Positions 25,333 to 34,609 of a DNA stretch of 56,611 nucleotides are shown here, piece by piece. The notes below the pieces were generated by a model, which was not told the origin of the DNA, searched no databases, and was given only the letters and a program-made list of their open reading frames with translations. Position 1 is the first letter of the stretch; every line of letters starts with the position of its first letter. A program made the translations under genes and the position numbers. This DNA comes from a virus: the IMG/VR virus record IMGVR_UViG_3300035698_023821, positions 1 to 56,611 of that record; one strand, given 5' to 3'.

Positions 25333-26885
25333 CGCCCAACTTCTCCTTTCAACCTTCTTGCTGCCTGGTGATGCTCAATAACCGGGTCTCCCAAGTATGC
25401 CATTGTATCCCAAATCTGGCAATAGGCGGGAGGAAGTTCCAGTATCGAGAGCAATCCAGTCCATTTTTGTAGCCTCTGTACCTCGTTCTTGCCATAGCCG
25501 AGAAGATTTTGTAGATTTGTTTGTTCCATAGGATGAGTGTTATAATTTTTCTTATTCAATTCAATCCAGGCGTCTATGAAGGCCTTACTTCTGGCATTGT
25601 TTGCAATATACAAAGTTCCACTAAGAACCTCTGTCCCTTTAACATAATGTTCATGTTCAAGCCTATACTTGTAATGTTTTATGTTCTCGGAAAAATTAGC
25701 AATGAATACGCCAAAATCCTCTTTCACATTATCGAATAGTTCAGGATACTGCATCATTACGGCATCGGCGTCCACCCAGAGCAGGTTTCTACCAGGATGC
25801 TTATCCAGCATTTCCCGGATAAAAGTTGCCTTATAGTAGGTATTCGCCTTCCAACCGCCCATATTGGGTTTGGGAACTATATCATAATCGAAACCGAACT
25901 TGATTACAGATTCTCTTAGCCTTTTTGCTTCCTTCTCATAAGTAGTATTCTCTGTATAGTATGATATTACAAGAGGACGGTTCGGCTTAGGCTCTTGCTC
26001 CAACACCTTACTAATAGTGCTGGTTGGGAAACATTTGAGAGCGGAGTTCTGAGTGAGGTTGATGACACTCGTACCAGTTCCCTTTATTCTTGCCAAATCC
26101 TTATTAAGCTCCTCTACGAAACCGGGATATACTGCCTCTGATTGGAGTTCGGGATAACCGTTATGGAACCACTTTTGCCTACCCTTACCGTCACCCTTCA
26201 TATCGAATCCGAGAAGGTAGATAGGGTTTGCTCCGAGCAGGATGGCGAGATTGATTGCCGCATGGCCGGAATTGGAACCACAGGGTTGAAGGTCGTCCAA
26301 AGCTACGACGCGTATATCATCGGGGAAGACAAAATTCGTATAGTTTATCCAAACCTTCATACCTTTGAATTCCTCATACTTTCTTACTGCTTCCTCGCCA
26401 AAATCCCCGCGAACTATCCAGCCCCAGACGCGGGGGTCCATGCAGAACATGACACTCGGGTTATATTTCTCGAATGCTCGGTTGATTCCGATAGAAAGCT
26501 CTCCGTCCAGCAAGCTCCAGTCGAATTTCTTGAGTGATGGGCCGCCCCCGACTATGAAGCAGCGTTTTCCTTTCCACAAGCTGTGGGGCCATGTTCGCCA
26601 CAACTCCTCACCTTTGAGAGTTCCCATGTAATCCGTGGGAGTTGCTCTCCAAATGTCTGATTTTGGCGCTGGTCTCCCGCGACCGGCTGCTCTGGTTGGT
26701 GCTATGCTCCTTCTATGTTTGCCTAAATCACTGAGGGTCAGGATAGGGACAACTCTCCTCTTTTCTTCCGGCACTGGTTTTCTTCTCCCCATATTGCCCA
26801 TTGTGAGCGGTTGCTGGACACGAATAGGTTCAATATTGATAATAGCCTGTTTTGTAATATTACTTAACGTAACCGGTTTCTGCAT
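25329..26885 (-). CDS. Fusion of Maf/GT42-like domain and a second glycosyltransferase
   Basis: 518 aa. After a basic ~95-residue leader comes a domain with CFIVGGGPSLKKFDWSLL and SIGINRAFEKYNP, SGHAAINLAILLGANPIYLLG: the G-G-G-P-S-L loop and layout of Maf/MptE or GT42 proteins (residues ~105-295). A GT-A domain follows (residues ~315-500) with LLWVDADAVMMQYPELF, a D-x-D metal site. A two-step transferase for the cassette product is plausible. Which nucleotide sugar each half uses is unknown. Confidence 0.7.
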   Translation of the reverse strand: MQKPVTLSNITKQAIINIEPIRVQQPLTMGNMGRRKPVPEEKRRVVPILTLSDLGKHRRSIAPTRAAGRGRPAPKSDIWRATPTDYMGTLKGEELWRTWPHSLWKGKRCFIVGGGPSLKKFDWSLLDGELSIGINRAFEKYNPSVMFCMDPRVWGWIVRGDFGEEAVRKYEEFKGMKVWINYTNFVFPDDIRVVALDDLQPCGSNSGHAAINLAILLGANPIYLLGFDMKGDGKGRQKWFHNGYPELQSEAVYPGFVEELNKDLARIKGTGTSVINLTQNSALKCFPTSTISKVLEQEPKPNRPLVISYYTENTTYEKEAKRLRESVIKFGFDYDIVPKPNMGGWKANTYYKATFIREMLDKHPGRNLLWVDADAVMMQYPELFDNVKEDFGVFIANFSENIKHYKYRLEHEHYVKGTEVLSGTLYIANNARSKAFIDAWIELNKKNYNTHPMEQTNLQNLLGYGKNEVQRLQKWTGLLSILELPPAYCQIWDTMAYLGDPVIEHHQAARRLKGEVGR

Positions 26886-26894
26886 TCTATTTTC

Positions 26895-28286
26895 CTATGA
26901 TTGGCGATAACCGCGAAAGCTGGCATCCCTGTTCCCATAAAGGTTCCTTGTAATACTCTCTGCTCTGTTGAACTTCTTTCCATAGTAGTTCTTGAGTAGT
27001 GTCAAATTAGCCTTCTCCAAAACTGCATAGAATTCCTTATCACTTAGGTTTGTAAAGTTCACTGTTAGCAAGTCGGAGTTCACATGCTTGTTTTCATAGA
27101 AATCCTCGACACCCTTAAGCAATCCTTGTTCAATAGCATGATAGTAGAGAGGAGAGCCCGGATATGGCGTCACCGGTCGAATCGTGCGTAATTGAGCACC
27201 ATCGTCATATTTGAGAAGGAATTCCACGCCCTTCTGAAGAGTTTCCGCATTGTCACCAATGTTGCCAAATATTATATTGAAGCCTGGGCTGACACCTGCC
27301 TTTAGTGTTGCCTCAATACCGGATACTATTTGCTCCGTTATCAAATGCTTGTCCATGTTCTCTAATACAGCATTATCGAATGCTTCGATGCCATAATTGA
27401 TAAATACGCAACCAACCCTTTTCATAAGAGCTACAATTTCCTTGGTTGCATAGTTCAATCTCCCGTTGCAAAACCACTTAAATTTTAATCCGGATTTCAG
27501 AATTGCTTCACATAATTCCACCACTCGCCCTTTGCTCGACATGAGCAACTCGTCTGCGAAATCAATATAAGTAATACCATAATCCTTTTGTAAAAACTCA
27601 ACCTCGTCGAGTATCCCCTCTACCGAACGCATCCTATACCCTTTGTCCATACGGTAACAGAAGTTGCATTGGAAAGTACAACCGCGAGCGGAAAGGACTG
27701 GCATGAGGAAGTCGGTAGGGGTACAATGCGGCAATCTCATCAACCTGTAATACTCAATAGGAAACAGATCGTATGCTGGGAAGGGAATGCTATCAATATC
27801 TTTGATGGGCGGTCGTCTTGGATTGGTGAATATATCTTTACCGCTCTTGTATGCTATTCCTTTCACGTTGGACAATAACCCATAAAGGGAAAGCTGTTCC
27901 ATCACTTCGAGAACCGTTTCTTCCCCCTCACCCATGACGACAATATCCGCCTTGGTTTTTTCCAAGAAGTATTCAGGCTCCGGTGTTGGGCCATGTCCTG
28001 CGAGTACATAGTAATCCGGTCGATTATCCGATGCTGCTATTGCTCTGGAAATACTCAATACTTTCCTGTATTGCCAATACCCTGCAATGAATCCCAAACC
28101 CACAACGTCGAAGTTATTATTATCCAGATACTTTGTCAAATGCTCTTCGGAAGAGTGATACACGTCCTGATTATACACTACTACCTCGTGTCCACGCTCC
28201 CTCAATACGGATGCAATATGGCCAGTACCGATAGGAAACAGGTGGATGTGGGACTCATTATCATAAACTATTAATAGAATCTTCAT
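26895..28286 (-). CDS. B12-binding radical SAM enzyme
   Basis: 463 aa. N-terminal cobalamin-binding-like domain (residues 1-150: GHIASVLRERGHEVVVYNQD, DVVGLGFIAG, VVMGEGEETV). The radical SAM core has SARGCTFQCNFCYR (C-x3-C-x2-C) near residue 203, then YIDFADELLMSS and FNIIFGNIGDNAETL. Family members methylate or cyclise unactivated carbons. First gene of the cassette, 58 bases after the capsid gene stop, with a hairpin in between. Confidence 0.85.
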   Translation of the reverse strand: MKILLIVYDNESHIHLFPIGTGHIASVLRERGHEVVVYNQDVYHSSEEHLTKYLDNNNFDVVGLGFIAGYWQYRKVLSISRAIAASDNRPDYYVLAGHGPTPEPEYFLEKTKADIVVMGEGEETVLEVMEQLSLYGLLSNVKGIAYKSGKDIFTNPRRPPIKDIDSIPFPAYDLFPIEYYRLMRLPHCTPTDFLMPVLSARGCTFQCNFCYRMDKGYRMRSVEGILDEVEFLQKDYGITYIDFADELLMSSKGRVVELCEAILKSGLKFKWFCNGRLNYATKEIVALMKRVGCVFINYGIEAFDNAVLENMDKHLITEQIVSGIEATLKAGVSPGFNIIFGNIGDNAETLQKGVEFLLKYDDGAQLRTIRPVTPYPGSPLYYHAIEQGLLKGVEDFYENKHVNSDLLTVNFTNLSDKEFYAVLEKANLTLLKNYYGKKFNRAESITRNLYGNRDASFRGYRQS

Positions 28287-28295
28287 ACCAATACC

Positions 28296-28335
28296 TTAAA
28301 GGGGAGGGACTGACCCGGCGATAGCCAGTCCCCCT
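28296..28335 (-). terminator. Hairpin between capsid gene and sugar cassette
   Basis: GGGACTG (28332-28326 on the minus strand) pairs perfectly with CAGTCCC (28312-28306) around a 13-base loop that holds a smaller GGC/GCC pairing. Only a short CCTTTAAGG follows, so it is a weak terminator or transcript-end-protecting hairpin. It would let capsid mRNA outnumber cassette mRNA. Confidence 0.5.
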
Positions 28336-28343
28336 GGCGGGCA

Positions 28344-29402
28344 TCATGCACTGGTGGAGCATCTCTGTATTTGTTCACTGTCACCGATTGCTCCGGCATA
28401 CCTACCCCAACCGACGGCGTGGTCGGAATAGGACATTTCGTCGAATTTCGTAAAAATAGTCAGATTCATACGATTAGCTCCGACGAGCTTTATTTTGGGC
28501 AGGATGACATAATATACATCAGACGCTGCGAGCATGAGCGAGTAATATACTGTTATAGGATACTCCTGGCGCGGCGTACTTCCTGCGAACGGTTGCTGTA
28601 CTATCCCGAGTGCGCGGGTAAGACGATTCCTTAACTGTATGGGAGCAAGGATTGTGAACGGTGTTGCTGGCGATACGCCATATCCCTTGTTCCGCACAGC
28701 CAGTAGAATAGTCTGACAGGCAAGGTTAATCGTATTGATGTCGCGAATACAATTATAATCCTTATCCGTATTAGTCACTCCGGCAGGAGTTACAGCTGAC
28801 CATGGAAGATTCTGAGCAGCACCGACGGCATCTATAAGCGCATAGAAATTAGTCGCTTTGGACGAATACCATTTGTTACGGAAACTGATGGCATTGTTTT
28901 CCAAAGTCCAGTATTCTCTATCATCGAAGAGAATTCTTGCCCAGGAAAGACCTCCGGAATATGCGTTGAAGCTAATACTAACCTTCTCACCAGACATTGT
29001 ATACAGTCTTGCTTTTTCACCAATCTCGGTAAGACTGAACGCCATGGTGTCCTGCACATCCTGAATGTCGAATCCGTTGCGATTGCTGCCGGTATAATCT
29101 CTTATGTCGAATACATTCTCGTAAGCTGTATCGAAATAAGTCGTGAGTTGAAACTTCTTCAACACTTCCAGAACAGAAGTTGGGAAATTAGCGGGAGTTG
29201 CGTAGTTCGCCTGCATAATTGCCTCATTGAGGTCTCCTGTACGCGCAAACGCCTGAGCGACAGCACGGAACGGAGGTGACTCCGGTTGTGCCATAAAGTT
29301 TCGGACTGAGCCGGTGAGCATTTGCTGCGCTTTCGGGCTATTTATTCCGCCCTCTTTCTCAAACCTTCCCCAATCGGGGACGATAGTTCCTTTGTAACCC
29401 AT
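28344..29402 (-). CDS. Major capsid protein
   Basis: 352 aa, HK97-fold type by plan. A helical N-terminal arm (residues 1-60) is followed by NVFDIRDYTGSNRNGFDIQD (N-arm/E-loop region), a spine helix with INTINLACQTILLAV near 225-240 and an A-domain ending SDVYYVILPKIKLVGAN and KFDEMSYSDHAVGWGRYAG. It follows portal, protease/scaffold and a DUF2190-like gene. The size is typical for a ~57 kb phage. No long cleavable N-terminal domain is visible, consistent with a separate scaffold. Confidence 0.85.
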   Translation of the reverse strand: MGYKGTIVPDWGRFEKEGGINSPKAQQMLTGSVRNFMAQPESPPFRAVAQAFARTGDLNEAIMQANYATPANFPTSVLEVLKKFQLTTYFDTAYENVFDIRDYTGSNRNGFDIQDVQDTMAFSLTEIGEKARLYTMSGEKVSISFNAYSGGLSWARILFDDREYWTLENNAISFRNKWYSSKATNFYALIDAVGAAQNLPWSAVTPAGVTNTDKDYNCIRDINTINLACQTILLAVRNKGYGVSPATPFTILAPIQLRNRLTRALGIVQQPFAGSTPRQEYPITVYYSLMLAASDVYYVILPKIKLVGANRMNLTIFTKFDEMSYSDHAVGWGRYAGAIGDSEQIQRCSTSA

Positions 29403-29420
29403 TTTACTTCCCCCTTTGGG

Positions 29421-29798
29421 TTAGGTGACGATGCCGAGTGCGCCCATGAGATGAATCTCGCATAGGATGGCACCAACAGCGGGTTGAAGTGTGACAATAC
29501 CACACAGAGTAGTAGTGCCGGAGCTCGTATGAGTTATTGCATTAGTAAGAGAATCATAATACACCTTGCATCCCTCATCATAGCTCGCTTGATTACCGCT
29601 GGTGATAGTAAGGCAGTCGACGAGGACTTTCGGGCACCAGTAATAGCATACTGCCTCGTTGCCCACAGTCGTTGTCGCTCCTACAATCACGACGGTATCG
29701 TTAATAATATACATTGTCCATGCCGTGTAGCCCCCGCTTGGAGCAGTGTGCTTGAAGTTCTTACTCTCACACGGCTGGTTTCTTATTGAACAGGCCAC
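29421..29798 (-). CDS. Capsid decoration protein, DUF2190-like
   Basis: 125 aa. It has the single-domain beta fold plan of DUF2190 proteins: an opening KNFKHTAPSGGYTA, VVIVGATTTVG, then a central strand pair and a final VGAILCEIHLMG. Such proteins bind between capsomers and stabilise the head. It lies immediately upstream of the capsid gene, the usual place. Seven cysteines are unusual for the family. Confidence 0.7.
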   Translation of the reverse strand: MACSIRNQPCESKNFKHTAPSGGYTAWTMYIINDTVVIVGATTTVGNEAVCYYWCPKVLVDCLTITSGNQASYDEGCKVYYDSLTNAITHTSSGTTTLCGIVTLQPAVGAILCEIHLMGALGIVT

Positions 29799-29809
29799 TT
29801 ATGACCTCC

Positions 29810-30979
29810 TTATGTTGGTTGTTTATCGTATTCCAAATCAGCTTTTCCACCACCTATGAGCGGATTCTTATCGGGATCGAGCATCTCATCTGGTGGAGGG
29901 TTATCGAAATCCTGAGCAGGATTGTTACCACCCTCATTACTGGTAGTCTCCTCTCCTCCCCCTTCCTCCTTGATGCCGAGAGCTGGCTTGAGTTCCCCAA
30001 AATCTACCAGAGTCTCGTCCACGAATTTGTTCAAGTCGTCCTTGAACTTTTCAGACTCCGTTGATTTAGAGCTAAACCTTTTGATTTGCTTACCCACATA
30101 CTGTTTCTCCATATCTTCTAACTTTCTCTCTTCCGAGATAGAGCCAAAGATTATGGAAGCATTGGAGGCCAGGTTTTCCGCTTTCAGGTGGGAAATTTTT
30201 TCCTCATAGTCCTCTGTCAGCTTATCTACCTTTCCCTGCAAATCATCCCTCTCGGTCGTGACACGCTTTGAGTATCCTCTCACATCATTCTTTTCTTTTA
30301 CTATAAAATCCCTGACCATTTTTGAGTTGGTCAAGTCATCTTGAGAGAATACGTCTTCCGGTTTGAGTTTCAGACTCCCTATTGCCGATTTGACGTCTTC
30401 AGTGTTCATGCTTCCTTCTCCTTTTGCGAAAGCTGCTATGCTTCCGATTAGTGTTGCTTCTGGAAAGCCCGGCGTGGAATGTTCCCCATCCGCCAGAGCT
30501 ACTCCGGTGATTTTCTCAATTCCTGTAGGCCAGGCGATGTTGCCATCTCTCGCATACGTAATGTTCGCTTCTATACTTGCCACATCGAGTTTAAGGTTAC
30601 GGTATCGAGGCAGGATATACATGGCGGCAATAGTCGCTACCTTATCTCCCGTCTCTGTCAGTTTACTACCTACTATTTCTCCAATTGCTATCCTGCCAAC
30701 ATGAGAGTTATCCCCCGGCATTCCATGATTGTTAAACACGGGAGTATGCAACTCCAACTTCTCCTTTATCCAGCCGATTGCGCTCTTCATCCAACGTACG
30801 GGCGTGAGAATGCCATTGAAACGAATGTCTGAATCACCCTCGTGAGCGATTGTAAAAGCCTTAATAAGAGGGCGCTCATCACCCCCGGCTTTAATCCTTG
30901 CCAGCCACTCTTTGTCCACCAGATTGGCTATTTCCGACTCCGCCATCGCTTGCAGACTGCCGCTCAGGTAATAAACCAT
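29810..30979 (-). CDS. Prohead protease-scaffold fusion
   Basis: 389 aa. Residues ~40-190 look like a prohead protease/serine peptidase domain (GILTPVRWMKSAIGW, TPVFNNHGMPGDNSHVGRI with a candidate catalytic His, ALADGEHSTPGFPEATLIG). Residues ~225-330 are a charged coiled coil (TERDDLQGKVDKLTEDYEEK) typical of scaffolds, followed by an acidic, Gly/Pro-rich tail. ATG 30979 has AGGAG 10 nt upstream, overlapping the portal gene by 89 nt. No separate scaffold gene is present. Confidence 0.7.
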   Translation of the reverse strand: MVYYLSGSLQAMAESEIANLVDKEWLARIKAGGDERPLIKAFTIAHEGDSDIRFNGILTPVRWMKSAIGWIKEKLELHTPVFNNHGMPGDNSHVGRIAIGEIVGSKLTETGDKVATIAAMYILPRYRNLKLDVASIEANITYARDGNIAWPTGIEKITGVALADGEHSTPGFPEATLIGSIAAFAKGEGSMNTEDVKSAIGSLKLKPEDVFSQDDLTNSKMVRDFIVKEKNDVRGYSKRVTTERDDLQGKVDKLTEDYEEKISHLKAENLASNASIIFGSISEERKLEDMEKQYVGKQIKRFSSKSTESEKFKDDLNKFVDETLVDFGELKPALGIKEEGGGEETTSNEGGNNPAQDFDNPPPDEMLDPDKNPLIGGGKADLEYDKQPT

Positions 30980-32375
30980 CCTTTTTATTCTCCTTTATAC
31001 GTTCTATTTCCTGCTCCACATCCACCTCTGACAAGTAGCTCAGGAGATGCTCCAAGGACATCGCACCGCTGGTGTACATGGGGAGATAGACTTTCTCAAT
31101 AACGGAAAGGCTTTGGCTTGAAGTGAATGGAATCTCCGCATCGATAGCTTGGGGATTGAGATTGGAGCGAAACTTCTCATTATACATAAGGATTGCTTTC
31201 TGGAACAACTCCTCATACGTGCCTATCCAGACTTTTCTTTCCTTACCAGTACTGAGCTCGATGAGTTCGAGCAAGTTCTCGGCAGTGGCTCGATTCGATA
31301 ACAGTTCGGGATGGCCGAGAAAGTGAACGGGGACACCAGTTGCGCCGGAGATTGCCTGCACGTCGGACTCTACTGCTTTCTGAATAGTAGAATAGCCCTC
31401 TCCTTTGTATGCAACGAGCTCGAATTTACCATTCACAAGCACTAATGCTTTACCGATTCTCCAATTCTTCAACTTCATCTCTGCGGCAACCCTATCCACT
31501 TCCGATACACTTTCTACGGTTATTACCGGTGTGGGCGCGGCAAACAAACTATTTATCTTGCGCCAGTCCCAGAGTTCCTTATCCAAATCCTCTATGTGGC
31601 GAAGGACAAAGGCGGATTTTGGCGCAGTCTCGTTGTAAGTCGCCGCACTGCCGCCAAATCGCTTGTAAATGAATTGGCTTTCCTTCAGGTTAAAACTCGT
31701 ATCAATCGGCTTATGGTCTGGTCTGGTAGTATTACCTTTATATGTCGCACTCAGATAGCGATAGTAATTAGGCTCATCCGCAGTGATGGTATATTGATGT
31801 GTATGCCACGGCACGTAGACCGCCCGAATCATACCGCGCTGGTCTCCGGAATAGTTACCCTTCTTTACCGACTCGAGCCGAATCAGAACCTTGCCTTCAA
31901 GCTCCGTGCCGACTGCCCAATCCTGCGGTGCTTCCTCATCGATGTTGTTAAAGTTTATAAACTGTCTAATGAATTCAAGCTCCCTATCCGCATCACCCTT
32001 AAACCCGTCCCTTTTCACAACCTGGACGCCGCGACCTATCATAAACGCCGCTCTCACGTCAACAATATTCTTCAACGTCATACAGCCCCAATCGTCCGCG
32101 AGGTCGTATTTACTGTGAAGAACTTTAACCTGGGTGGAATATTCTTTGTAGGGATTACCAACATAGTGTTGGTTGTCGGTAGAGCTATCTGTATTAGTGA
32201 GGGAATCTATCGCTGCCTGTACTGTTGTGTTCAGGAATTCAATCTTATCATTCAGGACTCCTATTGTCCCATCTGCTTCCCGAACAGATGCTTTCTTCTC
32301 TGCTTCGAGGATACGATTATTTCTTTCCAACGCCTGTATCTGGACTGAGTAACCGTGGGAGGTAGGCATGAGCAT
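30891..32375 (-). CDS. Portal protein
   Basis: 494 aa. It matches portal organisation: a helical N-terminus, NIVDVRAAFMIGRGVQVVKR, EFIRQFINFNN, an ISGATGVPVHFLGHPELLSN clip/stem segment near residue 345 and a long C-terminal helix (YLPMYTSGAMSLEHLLSYL). The portal forms the dodecameric DNA channel. First gene after promoter P1; the start has AAGGAAATTTCCAC upstream. Confidence 0.85.
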   Translation of the reverse strand: MLMPTSHGYSVQIQALERNNRILEAEKKASVREADGTIGVLNDKIEFLNTTVQAAIDSLTNTDSSTDNQHYVGNPYKEYSTQVKVLHSKYDLADDWGCMTLKNIVDVRAAFMIGRGVQVVKRDGFKGDADRELEFIRQFINFNNIDEEAPQDWAVGTELEGKVLIRLESVKKGNYSGDQRGMIRAVYVPWHTHQYTITADEPNYYRYLSATYKGNTTRPDHKPIDTSFNLKESQFIYKRFGGSAATYNETAPKSAFVLRHIEDLDKELWDWRKINSLFAAPTPVITVESVSEVDRVAAEMKLKNWRIGKALVLVNGKFELVAYKGEGYSTIQKAVESDVQAISGATGVPVHFLGHPELLSNRATAENLLELIELSTGKERKVWIGTYEELFQKAILMYNEKFRSNLNPQAIDAEIPFTSSQSLSVIEKVYLPMYTSGAMSLEHLLSYLSEVDVEQEIERIKENKKDGLLPERQSASDGGVGNSQSGGQRVAGKD

Positions 32376-32427
32376 GTGGAAATTTCCTTCTGGAAACCGG
32401 AAACTAAATCAGTTTATAGTTTCCATT

Positions 32428-32472
32428 AAGGTATGGCAATGCACTGCTTTTGTCAAGAGGAAAATTTTTCCC
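32428..32472 (-). promoter_or_regulatory. Promoter P1 for the structural operon, with palindromic box
   Basis: On the minus strand: -35 TTGACA (32456-32451), 17 bp spacer, -10 TACCTT (32433-32428). The palindrome GGGAAAAATTTTCC (32472-32459) ends 2 bases upstream of the -35. Transcription would start near 32420 and reach the portal ATG at 32375. The same box is found at three other promoters in this window. Confidence 0.8.
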
Positions 32473-32499
32473 ACTACTCACCCACTGCACATGCGGGTA

Positions 32500-32543
32500 G
32501 GAAAAACAAAAGAGGGAGAGCACTCATCCGAACTCTCCCTCTT
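32500..32543 (-). terminator. Rho-independent terminator after the terminase/methylase genes
   Basis: Perfect 11 bp stem AAGAGGGAGAG (32543-32533) with CTCTCCCTCTT (32520-32510), 12-base loop, followed on the minus strand by TTGTTTTTCC. It stops the terL/dam transcript just before promoter P1. Confidence 0.9.
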
Positions 32544-32612
32544 CCATATATGTCTGTATGTAGGTTCTATTTCTTCATACACTATCCTCCTTCCATTCCT
32601 CTAAGCGCTCAT

Positions 32613-33023
32613 TTATTTCTTTATTCCATTAAGAATAAGTAACACACATGGTTGACGACTTGATGGAGGAGTAGGATTCTGCGAACCATCCTCAATAGCA
32701 AGCCATATTGGGATTCCAGCATATCGTATTTCTGCCCCACGTACAGCCAAGGTAGAAATTGCCCGCACCTGATACATTGGTAAAATAAGAACCGATGTTT
32801 TTTCTTGCTCCTGTTCCTGTATTGCTTTTTTACACCACGCCATCACGCCCCCGGTAAACGGAGGATTAACCCAGTTGCAAAAACCCCAAGGTATTAAAAG
32901 CCCGTCGAATCCATTTGGTCGTGGATGAGGGCATGGGTCAAAATCAAAGTTAAATTCTTTCTGTAGCACAGTCATTAATTCAGGTGGTGTTAACCAATAA
33001 TGTTTCTTATTATCCTCTTTCAT
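32613..33023 (-). CDS. Phage DNA N-6-adenine methyltransferase (Dam-like)
   Basis: 136 aa. The conserved block [33 protein letters not shown] and [19 protein letters not shown] contains the catalytic NPPF motif of phage Dam-type (PF05869-like) methyltransferases. Short relative to some homologues (~170 aa), but the SAM and catalytic motifs are present. Adenine methylation would protect phage DNA from restriction. Transcribed with the terminases; followed by a strong terminator. Confidence 0.88.
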   Translation of the reverse strand: MKEDNKKHYWLTPPELMTVLQKEFNFDFDPCPHPRPNGFDGLLIPWGFCNWVNPPFTGGVMAWCKKAIQEQEQEKTSVLILPMYQVRAISTLAVRGAEIRYAGIPIWLAIEDGSQNPTPPSSRQPCVLLILNGIKK

Positions 33024-33031
33024 TTCCCTTC

Positions 33032-34609
33032 CTACCTCCTTGGCATCACATCCCTATCCAACACCTCGAAGTGGGACGTTTCTACCCGTTTCACTTTTGC
33101 CATGACAAAATACCCGGTCTCGTCAAGAGTATGATTATCTCTATCCACCAGCTTGTCATTCTTCACCTTGTACATTAGCATTTCCCGTCGAATATGCACA
33201 CAGATGCGATTAACAAGAATCTTCGGAGCACCCAGAACCGGCTTGAGTGCATCCTTCACCGCCTCTATCATCTGATCAATATCCTTCTCCACATTAATAA
33301 ATTTTGCATGGGGGAGCGCCTGTCTCCACTCTTCAATAGAGTCCGGGCGAGAATTATCCGGCACAACTTCCTTTACCAACCTCCACCATGGTCTCGTTTT
33401 CGCTATTGCAATCAGGTTACTATTAGTTTTTATACCTCGATTCTCCTTCTTGCTTTTCCTATCTCTCTTCTTCCTATCAATATCGCTTTCGTAATCAGCG
33501 CCGGACGTAAGATATAGTTCCGTGACCCGAATCCAGGTATCCAACCCCCACCTCTCATTATCCGACTGCTGCCATACACCGATGGAGAAAGGAGCTACCC
33601 CTCCCCAGTCGATACTGAGTACGACCGGAGCTTCCCTTAGATTAACCGATACGATATGCACCGCCTCGTCCCATTCCTGGTCATAAACAGTATCTCCCAT
33701 ACCAACCTTGATGCACAACCAATCGCGGGAAAGAGTACTCATCGAGAGAGAATTCAGTTTTTCAATAAAATCCTCAACCTTATAATACCCATCTGCCTCT
33801 TTCATCTTGCCGCCCGGACAGATACCAGTGAGGGGGCAGGTGGAGCAAGTATAATCCCGGCAGGATTCCAGTGTCTCCCACACACAGAACCGGTAGACTG
33901 CATGACCTTTTTCACTCGCTCTTGCAATCGCCCTGTCCATTTGCCCATTAATGTTGTGATTCGTACTGAACATGCCGAGGGAGGCAGGATGACCGTAAAG
34001 GGATTGTGGTTGAGATAGTGCCGACTCAAACACCTCTTCGTCAATCTCATCCACTTCGTCCAGAAGAAGGCATTGTTGATGAGCGCCCCGGACGGACTTG
34101 CTGGATGCGGAAAGGATACTCACCATACTTTTGTTGGCAAATTCCGCTTTCTGCTTCATAAGCTTGTGACAAATAATACCATCCGGGTCCATAAGGTCAC
34201 GGAACTCAGACATCGCCTCATAGGTCTTTTCCGATTGTTCCTTGCTCCCGCCCAATATTTTCGTGCTGTATTTTGCTTTCTGACAACTCTTAATCCAGGT
34301 TACAAGACCTCCGAAGAGGTAGGTTTTGCTACCGGAACGTGATGCCCAAATCACGTAGTAACGCACTGCTTCAGAGACAACATCGAACAGGACATCGAAG
34401 GGTGCAACATGATTTGGATTGTTGCAAATTACCTTGGTTCCGACCTTGGGATGATTGAGCGCGGCGAGGAAAAACTCCAGGTCAATCTTTTTCCGAATCG
34501 GCTCCGTCAGATACTTCTGTAAAATCTGCGTCCGATATAGTTCCCGTATCTCCTCCAGCTCTTCCCTTTTCACCTTGGCCTGGCTTGAGGAGGCTAAGTT
34601 TTTGCTCAT
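33032..34609 (-). CDS. terL: Terminase large subunit
   Basis: About 525 aa. Residues ~95-260: ATPase with [18 protein letters not shown] (Walker A-like) and [16 protein letters not shown] (Walker B plus catalytic Glu). The nuclease half starts near [18 protein letters not shown] with a catalytic Asp; other acidic residues lie later. An inserted cysteine cluster ([18 protein letters not shown]) may bind zinc. Start at ATG 34609 overlaps terS by 128 nt, which is long. Packages DNA into the prohead through the portal. Confidence 0.9.
   Translation of the reverse strand: MSKNLASSSQAKVKREELEEIRELYRTQILQKYLTEPIRKKIDLEFFLAALNHPKVGTKVICNNPNHVAPFDVLFDVVSEAVRYYVIWASRSGSKTYLFGGLVTWIKSCQKAKYSTKILGGSKEQSEKTYEAMSEFRDLMDPDGIICHKLMKQKAEFANKSMVSILSASSKSVRGAHQQCLLLDEVDEIDEEVFESALSQPQSLYGHPASLGMFSTNHNINGQMDRAIARASEKGHAVYRFCVWETLESCRDYTCSTCPLTGICPGGKMKEADGYYKVEDFIEKLNSLSMSTLSRDWLCIKVGMGDTVYDQEWDEAVHIVSVNLREAPVVLSIDWGGVAPFSIGVWQQSDNERWGLDTWIRVTELYLTSGADYESDIDRKKRDRKSKKENRGIKTNSNLIAIAKTRPWWRLVKEVVPDNSRPDSIEEWRQALPHAKFINVEKDIDQMIEAVKDALKPVLGAPKILVNRICVHIRREMLMYKVKNDKLVDRDNHTLDETGYFVMAKVKRVETSHFEVLDRDVMPRR

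Noticed and set aside
31596-32348. 250-codon plus-strand frame opposite the portal gene
   Set aside because: Shadow of the portal coding strand; no start site or family.
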